From NCBI RefSeq assembly GCF_016458275.1, contig NZ_JAEMHM010000003.1, positions 62,001 to 126,000 on the forward strand: DNA of 64,000 nt, written 5' to 3'. A model generated the notes under the pieces. It saw only the letters and a program-made list of their open reading frames with translations, did not search any database and was not told the DNA's origin. Below, piece after piece: positions 1 to 7,834 of this stretch. The DNA comes from Geomesophilobacter sediminis (GTDB lineage Bacteria > Desulfobacterota > Desulfuromonadia > Geobacterales > Geobacteraceae). Every line of letters begins with the position of its first letter. The first letter of the stretch is position 1. The translations under genes were made by a program, and so were the position numbers.

Positions 1-129
1 GCCGCCATCCGGGTCGGGCTCGAGTACCAGAACCTGGAGACGAAGTACGGCAACGCCAACGGAACCGCCGGCGAAAGCGCCTTGGGCAACGACAACACCC
101 TCCGTTTCGTGGCGATGTATTTCTTTTAG
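1..129 (+). CDS. C-terminal end of an outer-membrane beta-barrel protein (partial)
   Basis: The window opens inside a reading frame (frame 1) that ends at a TAG at 127-129. The 42 visible residues end in the strand VAMYFF. A terminal aromatic residue with alternating hydrophobic residues just before it is the usual signature of an outer-membrane porin that is recognised by the BAM complex. The preceding stretch, rich in Gly, Asn and Thr, looks like an extracellular loop. The start and most of the protein lie outside the window, so the porin class cannot be named. Confidence 0.6.
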   Translation, partial: AAIRVGLEYQNLETKYGNANGTAGESALGNDNTLRFVAMYFF

Positions 130-259
130 CCGGCGCGGGACAGAATTACGGCTTTACCGGTCTTTACCTGATTTCCACATTTAGTACCGTTTTTCTCCTC
201 ACTTGTCCGGTATTCATCTCCCAACGCCTGAGGGAATGGGCAAAACGAAGGAGGTCACC

Positions 260-469
260 ATGAAAAAGATCGTCATGTCACTGTTTGCCTGGTCACTGGC
301 GCTGGTTGTGATTGTTTCCCTTGCCGGGATTGTGTCCGCTGAGGAAACGGCGCCGTCAACCGAAGCTCCGGTCGTGGCCCCCGAAGGGCAGTGCCCGACC
401 TGCCCGGAGACTCCGGCTCCGGCCCCTCCCGAGGCACCCGCTCCGGCGCCGGTGGAATCGTCCAGTTGA
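260..469 (+). CDS. Small secreted Pro/Ala/Glu-rich protein, unknown function
   Basis: The start is the ATG at 260, which sits behind a strong AAGGAGGT ribosome binding site at 249-256; an upstream in-frame start at 203 lacks one. The 69-residue product begins MKKIVMSL followed by a hydrophobic run of about 18 residues and AxA-like VSAEE, a typical Sec signal peptide cleaved near residue 27. The mature part is low-complexity, made of Pro, Ala and Glu with a single CPTC motif near the middle and a Ser tail. I do not recognise a family. The CPTC pair could form a disulfide or bind metal. A strong terminator follows directly. Confidence 0.6.
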   Translation: MKKIVMSLFAWSLALVVIVSLAGIVSAEETAPSTEAPVVAPEGQCPTCPETPAPAPPEAPAPAPVESSS

Positions 470-485
470 AGGAACATTTGCAGAT

Positions 486-531
486 GAAAAAAAGCCGCTT
501 CCGGAAAGAGCCCAGAGGCGGCTTTTTTTTT
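486..531. terminator. Rho-independent terminator, bidirectional
   Basis: A run of A precedes AAGCCGC, and the matching GCGGCTT is followed by nine T. It can end the small secreted gene on the plus strand and, read the other way, the thioesterase gene on the minus strand. Confidence 0.8.
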
Positions 532-540
532 CTTCGATGC

Positions 541-564
541 GTTCCCAAGGTGGACCTTGGGAAC
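541..564. repeat. Palindromic repeat, TTCCCAAGGTSS family
   Basis: A 24-bp near-perfect palindrome with arm GTTCCCAAGGTG. The same palindrome occurs at 26142-26165 and in shortened form at 26117-26135, and a degraded copy is at 1034-1065. It lies between two genes that point toward each other. Confidence 0.7.
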
Positions 565-581
565 GAGGTCAAGGGTGGACG

Positions 582-986
582 CTAGTAGAGGATCATCTGG
601 GTGCAGCGGAAAAGGGCGATCGTTTTTCCGGTCTCGCGGTGGGTGACGGTTACGTCCCAGACCTGGGTGGTCTTGCCGAGGTGGGCGGCTTTGGCAACGC
701 ACTCGATGGTTCCCTCACGGGCGGTGCCGAGGTGGTTGGACTTGAGTTCGATGGTGGTGAAGCTTTTTGCCCCCTCCGGCAGGTTGGCGGCGCAGCCGTA
801 GCCCGCGGCGGTATCGGCCAGGGTGACCACGGCGCCGGCATGCAGGTAGCCGTTGGGCGCCAGATGAAAAGGTTGGAGCGCCAACTCGGCGTGCAGTTCA
901 GCCGCTCCGACTTCGGTAATGGTCAGGCCGATCCGGCCGGGAAGGTAGATGGCTCCGAGTTCATTGAAATATGCCGGCGTCAGCAT
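582..986 (-). CDS. PaaI/YdiI-type hotdog-fold acyl-CoA thioesterase
   Basis: The 134-residue product has the length of a single hotdog domain. The segment NGYLHAGAVVTLADTAAGYG (residues about 46-65) is the central helix of the PaaI/DHNA-CoA thioesterase family, where the HxG and the Asp in the helix shape the active site. It should hydrolyse a small acyl-CoA or aryl-CoA thioester; the exact substrate cannot be read from sequence. The ATG at 984-986 has AGGAG seven bases upstream. It stands alone, converging on the terminator at 486-531, and is flanked by two copies of one palindromic repeat in the same orientation. Confidence 0.8.
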   Translation of the reverse strand: MLTPAYFNELGAIYLPGRIGLTITEVGAAELHAELALQPFHLAPNGYLHAGAVVTLADTAAGYGCAANLPEGAKSFTTIELKSNHLGTAREGTIECVAKAAHLGKTTQVWDVTVTHRETGKTIALFRCTQMILY

Positions 987-1033
987 GGCGTGCTCCTGGT
1001 CTGGAATGAAGCTGGTGCTTCAAAGGTGCTGAT

Positions 1034-1065
1034 ACGTTCCACGTGTGGATCTTGGTAACGAGGTC
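1034..1065 (+). repeat. Degraded copy of the TTCCCAAGGTSS palindrome
   Basis: The sequence CGTTCC-ACGTGTGGATCTTGG-TAACGAGGTC aligns over about 31 bases with the copy at 540-571, including the flanking GAGGTC. The palindrome is decayed here. Confidence 0.5.
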
Positions 1066-1164
1066 TTTTCCTGATGATACCTGAGGCGGGGATAGTTTTT
1101 AAAGGAATAACTTGATTGGGGGGAGGCGGGATACTGTGTCTGGCAAGGGGAGGAGAGGTTGTTT

Positions 1165-1195
1165 CCTCTGTGTACCTCCGTGCCCCTCTGTGGTT
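1165..1195 (+). repeat. Dispersed CTCTG-rich repeat
   Basis: CCTCTGTGTACCTCCGTGCC plus CCTCTGTGG resembles, in reverse complement, 8731-8758 (ACCGCAGAGG...GCAGAG). This is a short dispersed intergenic repeat of unknown origin. Confidence 0.5.
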
Positions 1196-1224
1196 CATGC
1201 TTTTTCGCGATGGGGCAAGAAACG

Positions 1225-1260
1225 AAAAAAGGATCGGTACCGAAGTACTGATCCTTTTCT
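1225..1260 (-). terminator. Rho-independent terminator after tRNA-Cys
   Basis: On the minus strand GGATCAGTAC, loop TTCG, GTACCGATCC and then six T form a strong tetraloop hairpin just downstream of the tRNA. Confidence 0.8.
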
Positions 1261-1266
1261 ATTAAT

Positions 1267-1341
1267 TGGAGGCGGCGACCGGATTTGAACCGGTGAGTGA
1301 AGGTTTTGCAGACCTTTGCCTTACCACTTGGCCACGCCGCC
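1267..1341 (-). tRNA. tRNA-Cys (anticodon GCA)
   Basis: On the minus strand the acceptor arm GGCGGCG (1335-1341) pairs with CGCCGCC (1271-1277), the discriminator base is U as expected for cysteine, and the CCA end is encoded at 1267-1269. The anticodon loop reads CTGCAAA, giving GCA, and the T-arm contains GGTTCAAATCC. It lies downstream of pgsA on the same strand. Confidence 0.95.
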
Positions 1342-1399
1342 GTTTTTCAAACGGAGTCCGCTTTATAACTTTTTTCCGGGGCCGTGTCAACGACTAATT

Positions 1400-1996
1400 C
1401 TATTTTGCGATCAACTTCATGAACTTCGCGAGGTAGTCGACGCCGGACCAGATGGTGATCACCGTGGCGATCCAGAGGTAGAACATCCCGGCGTTGTGCA
1501 TGTTCACGACGAGCATCGGGTGGTCGATCCCGAAGAACCAGCGGTAATCGTAATGGAGCAAAAGGCCGATGATCGCGACGAGCTGAAAGATGGTCTTGAA
1601 CTTGCCGAGCACGCTCGCGCTGATGACGATCCCCTCGGTGGAGGCGATCCCGCGCAGACCGGTGATGATGATCTCGCGCCCGAGGATCACGAGCACCATC
1701 CAGGCCGGGACCCGGTCGTAAGGGAGGATCATGATCAGGGCGGCCATGACGATGAGCTTGTCCGCGATCGGGTCGAGAAACTTCCCGAAGACGGTTTCGA
1801 TCCCCATCCGGCGGGCGAGGTAGCCGTCGAGCCAGTCGGTGACCGAGGCGGCCGCAAAAAGGGCGGCGGCCCAGAAGCCGGCCTCGCGGCTCGGGGAAAG
1901 GAGCAGGACGCACAGTACGGGGATAGCGGCGATCCTCAAAAGGGTGAGGATGTTGGGGATGTTCAGGATCCGTCCTGGAGCGGCGGCAGTAGACAT
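1400..1996 (-). CDS. pgsA: CDP-diacylglycerol--glycerol-3-phosphate 3-phosphatidyltransferase
   Basis: The product makes phosphatidylglycerol phosphate from CDP-diacylglycerol and glycerol-3-phosphate at the inner membrane. The CDP-alcohol phosphotransferase signature is complete: D57-G58, A61-R62, G71, D75 and D79 (segment DWLDGYLARR then GKFLDPIAD). Several hydrophobic helices follow, and the 198-residue length fits PgsA. The ATG at 1994-1996 is chosen over a TTG one codon upstream because AAAGG lies seven bases before it. It follows the lytic transglycosylase gene by about 20 bases, so the two are probably co-transcribed with tRNA-Cys behind them. Confidence 0.9.
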   Translation of the reverse strand: MSTAAAPGRILNIPNILTLLRIAAIPVLCVLLLSPSREAGFWAAALFAAASVTDWLDGYLARRMGIETVFGKFLDPIADKLIVMAALIMILPYDRVPAWMVLVILGREIIITGLRGIASTEGIVISASVLGKFKTIFQLVAIIGLLLHYDYRWFFGIDHPMLVVNMHNAGMFYLWIATVITIWSGVDYLAKFMKLIAK

Positions 1997-2017
1997 CAAA
2001 GGGCCTTTGCTTCTAAA

Positions 2018-2608
2018 CTAGCGGTAGTTGTTTCGGTAACTTAGCACTTTCGCTACGTAATTCTGGGTCTCGGCAAAAGGGGGAATTCCGCCGTACTTGG
2101 CGACGTTGTTCATCCCGGAGTTGTAGGCGGCCAGCGCCAGCGACTCGTCCCCTTTGAAGGTATCCAGGAGAAAGCGGAGGTAGCGCACCCCACCGCGGAT
2201 GTTGTCGGAGGGGTTCAGGCTGTCGCTCACCTTGAGCCCCTGGGCGGTCTTCGGCATCAACTGCATCAGCCCCTGGGCGCCCTTTCGGGACACCGCGGTC
2301 GGGTTGTAGCCCGACTCGGCCATGATGACGGCCTTGATCAGCGCGCTGTCGACACCGTACTGTCGGGAGTAGGTAGCTATCATCGGCTCGAATTCACCGG
2401 GGTTTCTGGCATAGCCGGGAAGCTTGAAGGCAGTGCGAAGCTTACGATCCTTCCTGATGTCCCTCATGAACACCTTGAACCTTTTGTCGGTCGGGGCGTC
2501 CGTGAAGTGAATCGTGCCATCCGGATCTTCGTAACGGTAGATATCGGCAGCGGCAGATGTTGCCACTGTTACAGAAGCAATCAATATGATGTATCTAACA
2601 ATGTTCAA
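2018..2608 (-). CDS. Secreted lytic transglycosylase (SLT family) with N-terminal DUF4124-like region
   Basis: The 196-residue product starts with a Sec signal peptide (residues 1-21, ending TSAAA) and a short DUF4124-like segment (IYRYEDPDGTIHFTD, residues 23-37). The C-terminal SLT domain (about 72-196) carries the catalytic Glu98 in MAESGYNP, the AQGLMQLMP motif at 111-119 and AAYNSG near 160. It should cleave the MurNAc-GlcNAc bond in periplasmic peptidoglycan, leaving 1,6-anhydro ends. The start appears to be TTG at 2606-2608, since no ATG lies upstream of the signal peptide. It leads the minus-strand unit with pgsA. Confidence 0.85.
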   Translation of the reverse strand: MNIVRYIILIASVTVATSAAADIYRYEDPDGTIHFTDAPTDKRFKVFMRDIRKDRKLRTAFKLPGYARNPGEFEPMIATYSRQYGVDSALIKAVIMAESGYNPTAVSRKGAQGLMQLMPKTAQGLKVSDSLNPSDNIRGGVRYLRFLLDTFKGDESLALAAYNSGMNNVAKYGGIPPFAETQNYVAKVLSYRNNYR

Positions 2609-2730
2609 AGCGGCGATACCTCTCTATAAGCGGCTCGACCGGCGTTTGTGGACCCGAAAAGATATAGACCAATAAGCATGATAATTCAAGGGGTATTGTT
2701 CCACACTAGGCCGGTAAAGGGTCAAAAGCC

Positions 2731-2759
2731 TTGACAAAAAAATGGCGGAGATCAATAAT
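2731..2759 (+). promoter_or_regulatory. Sigma-70-type promoter for nadB
   Basis: TTGACA at 2731-2736, a 17-base spacer and AATAAT at 2754-2759, placed 52 bases before the nadB ATG. Seen in sequence; the start site is inferred. Confidence 0.6.
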
Positions 2760-2811
2760 TCGCCAGTTTGCCACAAAACACCGTGGAAAATCTACCTTTC
2801 TTGGGGGATTT

Positions 2812-4410
2812 ATGAAGCTTCAAAGTGATTTTCTGGTGATCGGCAGTGGAATCGCGGGCTTGTCGTTTGCCCTGCAGGCTGCCGCCCATGGCAAAGTCGC
2901 CCTGGTCACCAAGCGCGAGATAACGGAGTCCGCGACCAATTACGCGCAGGGGGGGATCGCGACCGTTTCCTCCAAGGAAGACACCTTTGACGCCCACGTG
3001 CAGGACACCCTGGTTGCGGGTGCCGGTATCTGCCATGAGGACGTAGTTCGGATGGTGGTGGAGGAGGGGCCGCAGGTCATCGCGAACCTCATCGACTGGG
3101 GGGTCCAGTTCACCAAGAACGACGGCGGGGTCTACGACCTCACCCGCGAGGGTGGGCACAGCCAGCGCCGCATCCTGCATGCCGAAGACATCACCGGACG
3201 CGAGATCGAGCGGGCCCTGGTGGCGGCGGCCCAGGCCCACGAAAACATCACCATCTACGAACACCACATCGCCATCGACCTGGTCACCGAATCGAAGCTG
3301 GCGAAAAAGCCGCTCGAGGTGAACCGCTGCCTCGGCGCCCACGTGCTCGACATCAACGCCGGCGTGGTGAAGACCTTCCGCGCCAACATCACCCTGCTCG
3401 CCTCCGGCGGAGCCGGGAAGGTCTACCTGTACACCTGCAACCCCGACGTCGCCACCGGTGACGGGGTTGCCATGGCCTACCGCGCCGGGGCCACCATCCG
3501 GAACATGGAATTCATGCAGTTCCACCCGACGACCCTCTACCACCCGCACGCGAAGTCCTTCCTCATCTCCGAGGCGGTGCGCGGGGAAGGCGCGATCCTG
3601 CGCCGCCGCGACGGCACCGCGTTCATGGAGCGCTACCACCAGCTCAAGGACCTGGCGCCGCGCGACATCGTGGCCCGCGCCATCGACAACGAGATGAAGA
3701 CCCACGGCGACGACTGCGTCTATCTCGACATCACCCATAAGGACCCCGAGTACGTCCGGGGCCGGTTCCCGAACATCTACCAGACCTGCCTGGAGTACGG
3801 GCTGGACATGACCAAGGAGATGATCCCGGTCGTCCCGGCGGCGCATTACCTTTGCGGCGGGGTCGCGGTCGATTTCAACGCCGAGACCGACGTGAAGCAT
3901 CTCTACGCCATCGGCGAGGTCGCCTTCACCGGCCTGCACGGCGGCAACCGCCTGGCCAGCAACTCCCTTCTGGAAGCTGCCGTCTACGCCGGGCGCGCTT
4001 TTAAGCATGCCGTCCAGACCCTTGGCGAGGCGAACTTCAGCCATCCCGACATCCCCGTGTGGGACAGCGGCACCGCGACCAACTCGGACGAGATGGTGGT
4101 CGTCTCCCAGAACTGGGACGAGATCCGGCGCTTCATGTGGAACTACGTGGGGATCGTCCGGACCGACAAGCGGCTGGAGCGCGCCATGCGGCGCATCGAA
4201 TTGATCCAGAAGGAGATCGACGAATACTACTGGAACTTCATCGTCACCTCCGATCTCATCGAGCTGAGAAACATCGCCACGGTGGCCGAACTCATCGTTT
4301 CCTGCGCGATGCAGCGCAAGGAGTCGCGGGGGCTCAACTACAACCTGGACCACCCGACCACCGACGACGTCAACTGGAAGCGTGACACCTTCCTTAAAAA
4401 GCAGTTCTGA
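2812..4410 (+). CDS. nadB: L-aspartate oxidase
   Basis: NadB oxidises L-aspartate to iminoaspartate with FAD, the first step of de novo NAD synthesis, usually with O2 or fumarate as acceptor. The ATG at 2812 follows GGGGGAT; the frame is open further upstream but that part overlaps the promoter. The 532-residue product has the N-terminal dinucleotide motif VIGSGIAGLSFA (residues 9-20), the flavin-dependent fumarate-reductase-like core with EGGHSQRRILH and FMQFHPTTLYHP, and the C-terminal GGVAVDF / HGGNRLASNSLLE segments typical of NadB. The length matches the family. Chorismate mutase follows eight bases later. Confidence 0.95.
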   Translation: MKLQSDFLVIGSGIAGLSFALQAAAHGKVALVTKREITESATNYAQGGIATVSSKEDTFDAHVQDTLVAGAGICHEDVVRMVVEEGPQVIANLIDWGVQFTKNDGGVYDLTREGGHSQRRILHAEDITGREIERALVAAAQAHENITIYEHHIAIDLVTESKLAKKPLEVNRCLGAHVLDINAGVVKTFRANITLLASGGAGKVYLYTCNPDVATGDGVAMAYRAGATIRNMEFMQFHPTTLYHPHAKSFLISEAVRGEGAILRRRDGTAFMERYHQLKDLAPRDIVARAIDNEMKTHGDDCVYLDITHKDPEYVRGRFPNIYQTCLEYGLDMTKEMIPVVPAAHYLCGGVAVDFNAETDVKHLYAIGEVAFTGLHGGNRLASNSLLEAAVYAGRAFKHAVQTLGEANFSHPDIPVWDSGTATNSDEMVVVSQNWDEIRRFMWNYVGIVRTDKRLERAMRRIELIQKEIDEYYWNFIVTSDLIELRNIATVAELIVSCAMQRKESRGLNYNLDHPTTDDVNWKRDTFLKKQF

Positions 4411-4418
4411 GGAGCCCC

Positions 4419-4703
4419 ATGACGATCGATCAGATCAGGGAAAACATCGACCGTTTGGACGGCGAGCTCTTGCGCATCTTCAACGAGCGCGCCCAGCTCG
4501 CACTGGAAATCGGCAAGATCAAGAAGCAGCGGGGGCTGCCGGTCTACGACCCTTCCCGCGAGAAGAAGATCTTTATGCGGATGACGCAGGAGAACCCCGG
4601 TCCTCTCGACGACGAGGCGATCGTCAGGCTCTTCGAGAGGGTGATCGACGAATCCCGCCGGCTGGAGCGGATCCGGACCGAAGGGGACGCGGCCGGCCAC
4701 TAG
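4419..4703 (+). CDS. aroQ: Stand-alone chorismate mutase, AroQ class
   Basis: The 94-residue, all-helical product rearranges chorismate to prephenate for Phe and Tyr synthesis. The N-terminal pattern IRENIDRLDGELLRIFNERA, then GKIKKQRGLPVYDPSREKKI, is the AroQ helix 1/2 signature with the active-site Arg and Lys residues (R7, R28-equivalent region and K39). There is no fused prephenate dehydratase or dehydrogenase domain. It is eight bases behind nadB, so it probably shares its transcript. The gene for an unusual DAHP-synthase-like small domain lies 230 bases further on. Confidence 0.85.
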   Translation: MTIDQIRENIDRLDGELLRIFNERAQLALEIGKIKKQRGLPVYDPSREKKIFMRMTQENPGPLDDEAIVRLFERVIDESRRLERIRTEGDAAGH

Positions 4704-4707
4704 GCAC

Positions 4708-4845
4708 CTTCCCTCCCTCTTCCTCAGGAAGAGGGGCGGGGTGAGGGGATGGGGTTCCGGCAGCGCTGCCGGACATCGAATCACTTCGCGGCACCGCCCT
4801 CACCCGGGCTCCGGCTACCCTCTCCGGTGGGGAGGGGGTAACGGT
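4708..4845. repeat. Paired-hairpin repeat, CCCTCTCC/GGGTGAGG family
   Basis: The left half contains CCTCTTCCTCAGGAAGAGG followed by GGGGTGAGGGG; the right half contains CCCTCACCCGG and CCCTCTCCGGTGGGGAGGG. The halves are inverted relative to each other around a GGCAGCGCTGCCGG palindrome. Relatives are at 19996-20098, 57811-57995, 62480-62562 and in part at 41905-41975. No gene is seen in 4704-4931. Confidence 0.6.
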
Positions 4846-4931
4846 GTCCCGGAATTTTGTAGAATCAGCGTTCATCGGCGTTCATCTGCGGCTGGCTTTT
4901 GACAAGTCACAGCCGCTTCATGGAGGAACAC

Positions 4932-5141
4932 GTGCTCATCGTAATGCGTAAAAACTCGGACGACGGGGTCCAGGAAAAAGTGAAGGCATACCTGATCGAA
5001 AAGGGATTCGACATCCACCAATCGACGGGAGCCAACCGGGTCATCATTGGGGTGATCGGGGACACCGAAAACCTGGCGGAGGCCGAGATTCAGGCGCTCC
5101 CCGGCGTCCTGCAGGTAGTGAGGATCGCAAAGGAAGATTGA
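4932..5141 (+). CDS. Free-standing DAHP-synthase ferredoxin-like (FXD) domain protein
   Basis: The 69-residue product (LIVMRKNSDDGVQEKVKAYL at its start, then VIIGVIGDT and LPGVLQVVRI) matches the N-terminal ferredoxin-like regulatory domain of type I-beta DAHP synthase in pattern and length, but the catalytic barrel is absent. I infer a feedback or partner-binding role in the shikimate pathway, supported by the nearby chorismate mutase. The start is taken as GTG at 4932 with GGAGG five bases upstream; an ATG at 4920 has no ribosome binding site. The stop overlaps the glnD ATG by one base, so translation is probably coupled to glnD. An ACT-like reading of the same fold is the alternative. Confidence 0.65.
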   Translation: MLIVMRKNSDDGVQEKVKAYLIEKGFDIHQSTGANRVIIGVIGDTENLAEAEIQALPGVLQVVRIAKED

Positions 5142-7834
5142 TGCACCTCAACATAAACGGCTATTTAAGCCAGTCGCTCAAGGCCGGTGCCAGCTTCGAG
5201 GACAAGCGGGGCGCCTATCTCGCCGCAGCGCGGGAGTTTTTGGAACATTACCGGGAAGAGTTCAAGCGGGACCACCGTGAGGGCTCCGACGGCGTCAGCG
5301 TGGTCGGCTCGATCACCAAGATGACCGACGCCCTGGTCACCGGGCTTTTCAACGCCATCTGTGACGACCTCAAGGTCAACACCGCCAAGGGGGGGGAGCT
5401 TTCCCTGGTGGCGATCGGAGGCTACGGCCGCGGCGAGCTCAACCCCTTCTCCGACCTGGACCTCATGTTTTTGTACCGGGGCAAGGAGTCCAAAAGGGTC
5501 GAGGAGGTGGCCAACCGCGTCCTCTATTTCCTTTGGGACCTCCGCCTCGACGTCGGCTACTCGGTCCGTACCATCGCCGACTGCGTCGAGATGGCGTCCG
5601 GCGATTCCACGGTGAAGACCGCGCTCCTCGATGCGCGCCTTCTGACCGGCAACGAGGACCTCTTCCTGGAGCTGCGCAAGGCGATGGTGACCCAGGTCCT
5701 CGCCAAGCGCAGCGACTCCTTCATCGCCGAAAAAATCGACGAGCTCAAGAAACGGCGGGAAAAGTACGGCTCCAGCGTCTATATCCTGGAGCCGAACGTG
5801 AAGGAAGGGGAGGGGTGCCTCCGCGACCTGCACACCGCGCTCTGGGTCGCCAAGATCCGCTACAAGATCGACCAGCCCCGCGAACTGGTGCACAAGGGGG
5901 TTCTCTCCGAAGACGAGGTGAACCTCTACCAGGCCTCCCTCGAATACCTCTGGCGCATCCGCAACGAACTGCACTACCTCGCCGGCCGCAAGAACGACCA
6001 GCTCACCTTCGACGCCCAGATCTGCCTGGCCCGGTTCTTCGGGTACGAAGACCAGGGCAAGAGCCTCGCGGTCGAGCAGTTCATGCAGGACTTTTACGTG
6101 CATGCCACGCGGGTCGAGCATTTCTGCGCCGCGATGATCACCAAGTGCAAGCAGCACGACGAAGGCGCCCGGCGTTTCATCGGCTACTTCACCCGGCGCC
6201 AGGTCGGCGACGGCTTCTACGTCATGAAAGGTGAGCTTGTCGTACCCGATGGAACGGTCATCGCCAAGGACCCGACCCGTCTGATGCGCATCTTCGAAGT
6301 GGCCCAGAAACAGGGGGTCGGCATCAGCGTCGCCACCAAGGCGCTGATCCGGCAAAACCTCGACCTGGTCAACGACAAGTTCCGCCGCAGCAAGGAGGCG
6401 AACACCTCCTTCTTCAACATCCTCAACTCCATGAAAGGGGTTCCGGAGACGTTGCAGCAGATGCACCACCTTGGGTTCCTCAACAAGTACATCCCCGAGT
6501 TCGAGCGGATCTACTGCAAGGTCCAGCACGACGTCTATCACATCTACACCGTCGATACCCATACCCTGTTCGCCGTCGAGGAGATCGTGAAGCTCTGGAA
6601 CGGCGAGCACCGCGACACCCTGCCGCTTTTGACCGAGTTGGCCCTGGGGGTCGACAAACGCTGGCTTTTGCTCATGGCGGTCATGCTGCACGACGTCGGG
6701 AAAGGGTCCGGCGGCGGACATGCCGAGATCGGCGCCGAACTGAGTAAAACCATCGCGCGCCGGATGGGGATGACCAAGGAGGACAGCGAGCGGCTCCAGT
6801 TCCTGGTCCGGCACCACCTCCTTTTGGCCCACATCGCCCAGCGCCGCGACCTCCACGACGAGCGGATGATCATCCAGTTCGCCCGCCAGATGGAGAAGAG
6901 CGAGAACTTGAAGCTCCTCTACCTCCTCACCTACGCCGACATCAAGGCGGTCGGCCCGGACGTCTGGACCGAATGGAAGGCGCTTTTGCTCCAGGAGCTC
7001 TACGAGAAGGCGTTCCAGGTGCTCGAGCGCGGCGACTTCAAACTGGAAGCCTCCGGCGACCGGGTGCGCCGCGTGAAGCGGGCGGCGTTCGACCTGCTCA
7101 AGGACGACTACCCGCAGCAGGTGATCAAGGACGAGCTGCAGGCCCTCACCACGCGCCACCTCCTTTCCTACACCCCCGAGGTGATCGCGCGGCACATGCG
7201 CCCCCTGTTCAAGCTCGCCGAGACGAACCTCGTGGTCGAGATCGCCCATGAGACCGAGAAGGGGTACACCAACTGCACCATCTGCACCTTCGACACCCCG
7301 GGCCTTTTCTCCATGATTACCGGGGTGATGGCCGCCAACGGGATGAACATCCTGGGAGCGCAGATCCACACCAATACCAACGGCAAGGTCCTCGACATCC
7401 TGCAGGTCAATTCCCCGCAGGGGTTCGTGATCACCGAAGAGGGGCGCTGGAAACGTTTCGAGTCGGACCTGCGCTCGGTTTTGGAAGGTGAGGCGCGGGT
7501 CGAGGCACTGGTGGCCAAAAGGCACCGCCCGAGCATCCTGACCGAAAAGGCGAAACCGACCCAGCCGGCCCGGGTGGAAATCGACAACGAGGTATCTTCC
7601 GACTACACGGTCATCGACATCTACGCCCACGACAAGGTCGGCCTCCTCTACAGCATCACCAGCACCCTGACCCGGATCGGCCTGTACATCGGCGTTTCCA
7701 AGATCTCCACCAAGGTCGACCAGGTAGCTGACGTCTTCTACGTGAAAGACATCTTCGGGCACAAAATCGTGGACGAGGACAAGCTCCAGGAAATCAAGAA
7801 GGAGCTCCTCCAGGCGATCGATTCGGATAACTGA
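5141..7834 (+). CDS. glnD: [Protein-PII] uridylyltransferase / uridylyl-removing enzyme
   Basis: GlnD senses glutamine and adds or removes UMP on PII proteins, setting nitrogen status. The 897-residue product has the nucleotidyltransferase motif GGYGRGELNPFSDLDLMF (about residues 90-107), a GlnD PII-uridylyltransferase helical region, an HD domain with HDVGKG (about 520) for UMP removal, and two C-terminal ACT domains (about 705-780 and 815-890) that bind glutamine. The start ATG at 5141 overlaps the preceding TGA in a TGATG arrangement. It ends in another TGATG overlap with xerD. Confidence 0.95.
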   Translation: MHLNINGYLSQSLKAGASFEDKRGAYLAAAREFLEHYREEFKRDHREGSDGVSVVGSITKMTDALVTGLFNAICDDLKVNTAKGGELSLVAIGGYGRGELNPFSDLDLMFLYRGKESKRVEEVANRVLYFLWDLRLDVGYSVRTIADCVEMASGDSTVKTALLDARLLTGNEDLFLELRKAMVTQVLAKRSDSFIAEKIDELKKRREKYGSSVYILEPNVKEGEGCLRDLHTALWVAKIRYKIDQPRELVHKGVLSEDEVNLYQASLEYLWRIRNELHYLAGRKNDQLTFDAQICLARFFGYEDQGKSLAVEQFMQDFYVHATRVEHFCAAMITKCKQHDEGARRFIGYFTRRQVGDGFYVMKGELVVPDGTVIAKDPTRLMRIFEVAQKQGVGISVATKALIRQNLDLVNDKFRRSKEANTSFFNILNSMKGVPETLQQMHHLGFLNKYIPEFERIYCKVQHDVYHIYTVDTHTLFAVEEIVKLWNGEHRDTLPLLTELALGVDKRWLLLMAVMLHDVGKGSGGGHAEIGAELSKTIARRMGMTKEDSERLQFLVRHHLLLAHIAQRRDLHDERMIIQFARQMEKSENLKLLYLLTYADIKAVGPDVWTEWKALLLQELYEKAFQVLERGDFKLEASGDRVRRVKRAAFDLLKDDYPQQVIKDELQALTTRHLLSYTPEVIARHMRPLFKLAETNLVVEIAHETEKGYTNCTICTFDTPGLFSMITGVMAANGMNILGAQIHTNTNGKVLDILQVNSPQGFVITEEGRWKRFESDLRSVLEGEARVEALVAKRHRPSILTEKAKPTQPARVEIDNEVSSDYTVIDIYAHDKVGLLYSITSTLTRIGLYIGVSKISTKVDQVADVFYVKDIFGHKIVDEDKLQEIKKELLQAIDSDN

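Noticed and set aside
5165-7762. 865-codon minus-strand open frame
   Set aside because: Shadow of glnD, which has complete nucleotidyltransferase, HD and ACT motifs.
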